Assembly (NCBI RefSeq): GCF_001279695.1
Contig: NZ_LGDD01000309.1
Coordinates: forward strand, 17,973 to 81,972
Reading direction: 5' to 3'
Length of the DNA stretch: 64,000 bases
Source: Streptomyces sp. WM6378
GTDB taxonomy: Bacteria > Actinomycetota > Actinomycetes > Streptomycetales > Streptomycetaceae
In this document: positions 60,435 to 64,000 of the stretch, piece after piece
How positions within the stretch are numbered: the stretch's first letter is position 1
Layout of the letters: each line of letters starts with the position of its first letter
The notes under the pieces: generated by a model
What the model was told of the DNA's origin: nothing
Seen by the model: the letters and a program-made list of their open reading frames with translations, nothing else
The model's database searches: none
Translations under genes and position numbers: made by a program

Positions 60435-60868
60435 GGCGAGGCCCTCGATGATCGGTCGGCCGGCGAGCACAGCCGCCCTGGCTGCCGCCTCCGAGGCGGG
60501 TTGTTCCTGGAAGCTCTTGTTCCTCGGGCCGCTCGCCGCCGCGGCAGAGTGCCATTGCTCTGTCTGGCAGATGCTCCCCAGCAGGTCCAGTAGTTCCGTC
60601 TTGCACGGCACATGCGGGGCCCGGCCAGTTCCAGGAGGAAGGGAACGGCCGGGGCCGTCGCCTCCCCGACCACGATCCCCAACGCGCAGATGACATCGCC
60701 GAGTTCCTCTATCGCCAGGTGGGCGGTGTCGTCGCCTCCGAAGGCGATGCCGGAGAGTAGGGGCGGAATGCCGCCAGCGGGGGTCTGTCGCGTGTCGCGC
60801 AGCTCGTTCCAGCGCACGCTGGAGACGCCCTTCAGCGGACTTCCCACGCGCATCCCACCTTCATCCAT
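60387..60868 (-). pseudogene. HEAT-repeat-like hypothetical protein, frameshifted
   Basis: The first frame reads VRWNELRDTRQTPAGGIPPL, DDTAHLAIEELGDVICALGI and APAVPFLLELAGP. A shift near 60612 leads to CKTELLDLLGSICQTEQWHS and AAARAAVLAGRPIIEGLASS to the end at 60387. The pattern matches a Streptomyces family of about 170 aa. One base change would restore it. Confidence 0.7.
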
Positions 60869-60989
60869 TCATCTCTCGTCAGAGCTCGGTGTCCTGTGGT
60901 GGCGATCGGCGTCAATCCCGGTTTGCGTTCTGATCTGCAGCCCCGCCGTGGCACTTCCGCCGGGTGGACGATCTTGGTTATGTCGAGTG

Positions 60990-61230
60990 TGATCACGGCG
61001 TCGGAGCCGTCCTGGATAACGCCGTTCACCGGGCTGAGCCCGCGCTGCTTCACCAAGCTGGTGACCGCACTGCGGCGCGAGGGCTCAGACGAGACACGTC
61101 GAGGACGCCCCTGGAGCTTGCCCCTCCCGGACCGTGTGCTGCTGGTCGCAGCGTACTGGCGCGCAAATCTAACGATGCGACAGCTCGCTCCGCTCTTCGG
61201 TGTCTCCAAGTCCACAGCCGGACGCCTGCC
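60990..61230 (+). mobile_element. IS5-type transposase 5' fragment
   Basis: The frame reads SWITPFTGLSPRCFTKLVTA, LRREGSDETRRGRPWSLPLP and DRVLLVAAYWRANLTMRQLA with PLFGVSKSTAGR, the N-terminal HTH region of IS5-family transposases. The DDE part is missing. Confidence 0.8.
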
Positions 61231-61239
61231 ACCGCGGCC

Positions 61240-61582
61240 AAGAGGCGAACCTGCTGGTCGAGGGTGAGCCAGCGCGCTGCCTCCGGCACCGCGTACGCGA
61301 GTCCGGCGAGCGTGCCCGTGGTGCCGTCGCCGACACCGCCCTTGCCATAGCGGTCCACGCCGTCAGCATCGCCGGGATCGAGGACCGTCATCGCCATCTC
61401 GACGGCGTCGGCAAGCGGGCCCCGGTCCACCGGTCAGTCACGGGGACGGGCAGGTACCGGACCCAGTCCGCCGCACGCCGACCGACGGCCGCCGCGGCTT
61501 CGGCCAGCCCCTCGGCCTCGCCCTCCCACAGCTCACGCGGCGCCGTATCGGCCTGTTCGGCAGGGAGGTTGAGAATCGTCAT
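61240..61582 (-). pseudogene. Hypothetical protein, frameshifted and cut by IS5 fragment
   Basis: The first frame, from ATG 61582, has LPAEQADTAPRELWEGEAEG and AAAAVGRRAADWVRYLPVPV. After a shift near 61430 a second frame reads GPLADAVEMAMTVLDPGDAD and GVDRYGKGGVGDGTTGTLAG, LAYAVPEAARWL. It stops where the IS5 fragment begins. The family is not recognised. Confidence 0.6.
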
Positions 61583-61901
61583 ACCCGGCTCACGGGCGCA
61601 GCCGTCATCAGTCACCGGCGTGCTCCGCACTCCGGCATCGCCGCGGGCTAAACCTGGTTTTCGATGACGGGTCGGTCGATCTGCACGTGCTCGACCTCGA
61701 CTCCGATCTCCTCTTCCTCACGGGGGTATTCCGCGGCGATTTCTGCGATGAGTTCTGTCGTCGTCGGTGCCACCGGACGGCCAGATGCCTCACGGCCGCC
61801 GCCTGCGGTCCAGCCTGCGCAACGCTCACCGTCGTAGCGGGGTGGGCGGCGGGCGGCGCGGTGAATGCCCTGCGCATGTCTCGCCGCCGTCGAGTCGCAG
61901 A
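61583..61901. other. Short stretch with a possible C-terminal remnant
   Basis: A minus-strand frame ending at 61648 reads TTELIAEIAAEYPREEEEIG, a plausible gene end without a start. Nothing else is recognised. Confidence 0.3.
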
Positions 61902-62309
61902 TCAAGCCTCCGGGAGCACGGCGTCGGTCTGCAGCGGGCCTGCAGTGATGCGCAGCGTCCGGATGCGGACCGGCTCTTCCTGGTCGAGGTAGAAGATGTG
62001 CATGAACGGGGCCCGCACCACGTGGTCCGGTTCGCTCTTCCTGGCCATGGTTGCCTCGCCGCGCAGCAGACGGACCCCGTTGTCCGCGGTCCAGAACTCA
62101 AGAACCTCATGGGTGATGTTCAGCGGCGAGTCAATCTTCACGAAGAACGCCTTGATGGCTTCGACACCGTGCACATGCGCGGTGCCGAAGAACATGTCGG
62201 TGTCCTCGGTCAGTGGCGCGAAGCCCTCGTCGAATTCCAGGGTGTCAATGGCGTCCATGAACTTCAGGACCCAACCGGCCACGGCCGTCGTTTGTGCGGT
62301 GCCTGTCAT
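61902..62309 (-). CDS. SnoaL/NTF2-like protein
   Basis: The 135-aa alpha+beta protein reads VAGWVLKFMDAIDTLEFDEG, TEDTDMFFGTAHVHGVEAIK and NITHEVLEFWTADNGVRLLR with PFMHIFYLDQEEPVRIRTLR. That is the NTF2-like fold of SnoaL-like domains. Members include polyketide cyclases and dehydratases, but no pathway lies here. The start is ATG at 62309 behind CAGGAG. Confidence 0.8.
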   Translation of the reverse strand: MTGTAQTTAVAGWVLKFMDAIDTLEFDEGFAPLTEDTDMFFGTAHVHGVEAIKAFFVKIDSPLNITHEVLEFWTADNGVRLLRGEATMARKSEPDHVVRAPFMHIFYLDQEEPVRIRTLRITAGPLQTDAVLPEA

Positions 62310-62403
62310 GGCGATGGTCTCCTGTTCATGCGGCGGACAGGGCGGCGCGGAAGGCACCGCTCTCGACACTGACGCCTCCGGGATGGGGCGCAGCGCGCCA
62401 GCG

Positions 62404-63240
62404 TCAGTCTCGGGGGCGTTCGAACAAGGGGGTGGCCTGCGCGTCGTACGGCAGGGTGGAGACGGCGGCGGCGTAGCCCTGGTCCAGTGTCTGCCGTTGG
62501 CGAGCAGTGTGCGGGCCCTTGGGGAGCGCGGCCAGGCGCGCCAACCGTTCCTCGTACGCCCCGGCGGCGTGCTCCGCGGTCGCCTGCCAGTCAGGTTCGT
62601 CCGGTACGCGGACCAGTTCCACGCAGGCCGGCTGCGTCCCCTCGGCCAGCGCGGCCGCAGCCCGGTCATGGCCGTCGAGAATCAGCCAGCCATCCAGAAA
62701 GGACACCCACCACAGCAGGACGGGGGCGAGGGTGCCCTCGCGGACGTGTTTGCGGTACGCCTTCACACGCGAGGCATCCGGGGCCGGAAGTGGACGCAGC
62801 GGCAGGACACCGTGCCAGCCGCCCCCGCAGAGCATGTCGAGGGTGACGTCCGGCCAGTCCTGGACGAGGTCGCAACTCCAGATGCCCGGAGCGAAAGTGG
62901 TGCGCGGGGTCAGGCGCCATCGCCCGCGGTGCAACGGACCGTGCCCCGTCTCCTCCAGCCACCGGGCGTACCTGTGCGACCACTCGGCCCCGGCCCGCAT
63001 CGCCGCGGCGGTCAGAGGTGGCAGTGGAGAGCGGTAGCCGGGAAGGCGGCGCAGGTGAAGGTCGCGGCAGCAGCCCTCGCCCTCCGGCCGGGCCTCTATC
63101 AGCGGTTGTTCGCCCTGCCGGAGGTACCACTGCCTGTCCATGCCCCGCTCAAAACGCAGCGGAGGCGGCCCCGGCCACCCGTCCGGCACGCCCAGAACGA
63201 GACCGCCCGCCGGTAGAAGCTCCCTCGCCGCCCTGATCAT
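62404..63240 (-). CDS. ParB-like hypothetical protein
   Basis: The 278-aa protein has an N-terminal region (GGLVLGVPDGWPGPPPLRFE, YLRQGEQPLIEARPEGEG) and a central part with SFLDGWLILDGHDRAAAALA. LDGHDRAAAAL resembles the DGHHR motif of ParB/Srx-fold proteins. The C-terminal quarter is helical. It is cytoplasmic. The function is unknown. The start is ATG at 63240; the frame is open further upstream. Confidence 0.7.
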   Translation of the reverse strand: MIRAARELLPAGGLVLGVPDGWPGPPPLRFERGMDRQWYLRQGEQPLIEARPEGEGCCRDLHLRRLPGYRSPLPPLTAAAMRAGAEWSHRYARWLEETGHGPLHRGRWRLTPRTTFAPGIWSCDLVQDWPDVTLDMLCGGGWHGVLPLRPLPAPDASRVKAYRKHVREGTLAPVLLWWVSFLDGWLILDGHDRAAAALAEGTQPACVELVRVPDEPDWQATAEHAAGAYEERLARLAALPKGPHTARQRQTLDQGYAAAVSTLPYDAQATPLFERPRD

Positions 63241-63351
63241 GCAAACAGTGTCAACACGAAGGCCCCTTCCCCGCAAGGGATTGGGTCTGGTGCACGATCG
63301 GGTGTTATCTGAACTGGCTTGCCCTGTGGGGCGGGTGGGAAGGATGTCGCT

Positions 63352-63674
63352 GTGCCCAAGCCTTGTCCGGAAGAGTTCCGCGAGGACGTCGTGCGGGTCG
63401 CGAGGAACCGCGGGCCGGGCGTGACCGTCGAGCAGGTGGCCGCCGACTCCGGAGTGCACGCGATGACGCTGTGGAAATGGATGCGCCGCGCGGACATCAC
63501 CGCGCGGACATCGACGACGGGACGAAGCCCGGGACGACCAGCCAGGAGAGCGCGGAACTGCGGGAAGCACGGCGGCGGATCAAGCTGCTGGAGCAGGAGA
63601 ACGAGGTCTTGCGCCGGGCCGCGGCCCACCTGTCGCAGACACATCTGCCAGGAAAAGGATCTACCCGCTCGTGA
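63352..63674 (+). pseudogene. IS3-type orfA with 14-bp duplication
   Basis: The frame from GTG 63352 reads VPKPCPEEFREDVVRVARNR then VTVEQVAADSGVHAMTLWKW, MRRADIT. It is then thrown out of frame by a tandem duplication at 63488-63512. Another frame continues DIDDGTKPGTTSQESAELRE, RRRIKLLEQENEVLRRAAAH to 63674. Without the duplication one continuous orfA would result. Confidence 0.8.
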
Positions 63675-64000
63675 AAGAGCTGACCGGAGACGGTGTGCCC
63701 GTCACGGTTGCGTGCCGGGTTCTGAAGCCCGCCAGACAGCCCTACTACCGCTGGCTGGAGCGGCCGGTGACCGGTGCCGAGTTCGAGCAGGCCACACGTG
63801 CGAACGCGTTGTCCGACGCTCACCGCGAGGATCCGGAGTTCGGCTACCGATTCCTGGCCGACGAAGCCCGCAGCGCGGGATCCGGCATGGCTGACCGGAC
63901 TGCGTGGCGGATCTGCCGGGACAACAACTGGTGGAGCGTGTTCGGCAAGAAGCGCGGCAGTATCAAGAAGGCCGGCCCGCCGGTGCACGACGGCCTCGTC
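63671..64000 (+). CDS. IS3-type orfB, N-terminal part, runs off window
   Basis: The frame reads VKELTGDGVPVTVACRVLKP, ARQPYYRWLERPVTGAEFEQ and AHREDPEFGYRFLADEARSA, the HTH_21 region of IS3 orfB, followed by the residues before the catalytic core. The A-rich GGAAAAGG at 63651-63658 may be the frameshift signal joining orfA to orfB. The catalytic core lies beyond the window. Confidence 0.85.
   Translation, partial: MKELTGDGVPVTVACRVLKPARQPYYRWLERPVTGAEFEQATRANALSDAHREDPEFGYRFLADEARSAGSGMADRTAWRICRDNNWWSVFGKKRGSIKKAGPPVHDGLV

Noticed and set aside
1..64000. tRNA, rRNA genes and CRISPR arrays
   Set aside because: No cloverleaf T-loop pattern, rRNA-like sequence or regularly spaced repeats were noticed by eye; a tRNAscan or CRISPR search would be decisive.

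Overview
This GC-rich window comes from a streptomycete. The evidence is the strong G/C bias at third codon positions, the many GTG starts with GGAGG-type ribosome sites, and several families largely restricted to Streptomyces: a DUF6332 protein, an SGM_5486-type peptide, an Hsp18/RheA pair, a roadblock operon and M-box-led metal transport. It looks like an accessory arm of a linear chromosome or a large plasmid. Many genes are broken by frameshifts, nonsense codons or internal deletions, and IS remnants are scattered throughout.

1-18.5 kb is a cell-envelope island: two LytR-CpsA-Psr (LCP) proteins, a Gly-rich TPM-like membrane protein, a DUF6542-like membrane protein, a RodA/FtsW-type SEDS protein, a TatB-like protein, a frameshifted tatA, a deleted ctaG, MgtC, an Nramp-type transporter behind an M-box riboswitch, and an MscS channel. 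Most transcription units from 1 to 12 kb, and the MscS gene, carry a recurring upstream element, CGCAAC-N3-GCAAC-like and often with a TTGC arm to its left. This looks like a local regulon. An ArsR-type regulator inside the island carries the element upstream of its own gene.

18.5-32.7 kb is a mixed, decaying region: a metal-type ArsR with an operator in front of a gutted P-type ATPase gene, a YcnI copper-type locus with an HMA remnant, a DUF418-type membrane protein, a LysR regulator, an MFS transporter, a cupin, and pieces of an NRPS, a helicase, an NmrA-type protein and a response regulator.

32.7-38.9 kb is the most notable feature, a compact eight-gene minus-strand operon. It encodes homologues of bacilysin enzymes BacA, BacB, BacG, BacC, BacE and BacF, followed by a chorismate mutase and a Dabb-domain protein. 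There is no BacD-type amino-acid ligase. The set predicts conversion of chorismate through prephenate to an anticapsin- or tetrahydrotyrosine-type amino acid, and its export.

40-43 kb holds a small secreted protein and a roadblock/PATAN operon (three roadblock-like proteins plus one DUF4388-like protein) with no GTPase beside it. 43-55 kb carries a Pr6Pr-type membrane protein, a GH9 glycosidase, DUF427 and PPOX-class genes, an encapsulin-2B remnant, a STAS gene with an in-frame stop, the rheA-hsp18 pair with its operator, and DUF2267 genes. 55-64 kb carries a shortened IS3 element, a Tet(X)-like flavin monooxygenase, a complete ISL3 element with a frameshifted transposase, YceI, NTF2-like and ParB-like genes, and an IS3-type element running off the window end.
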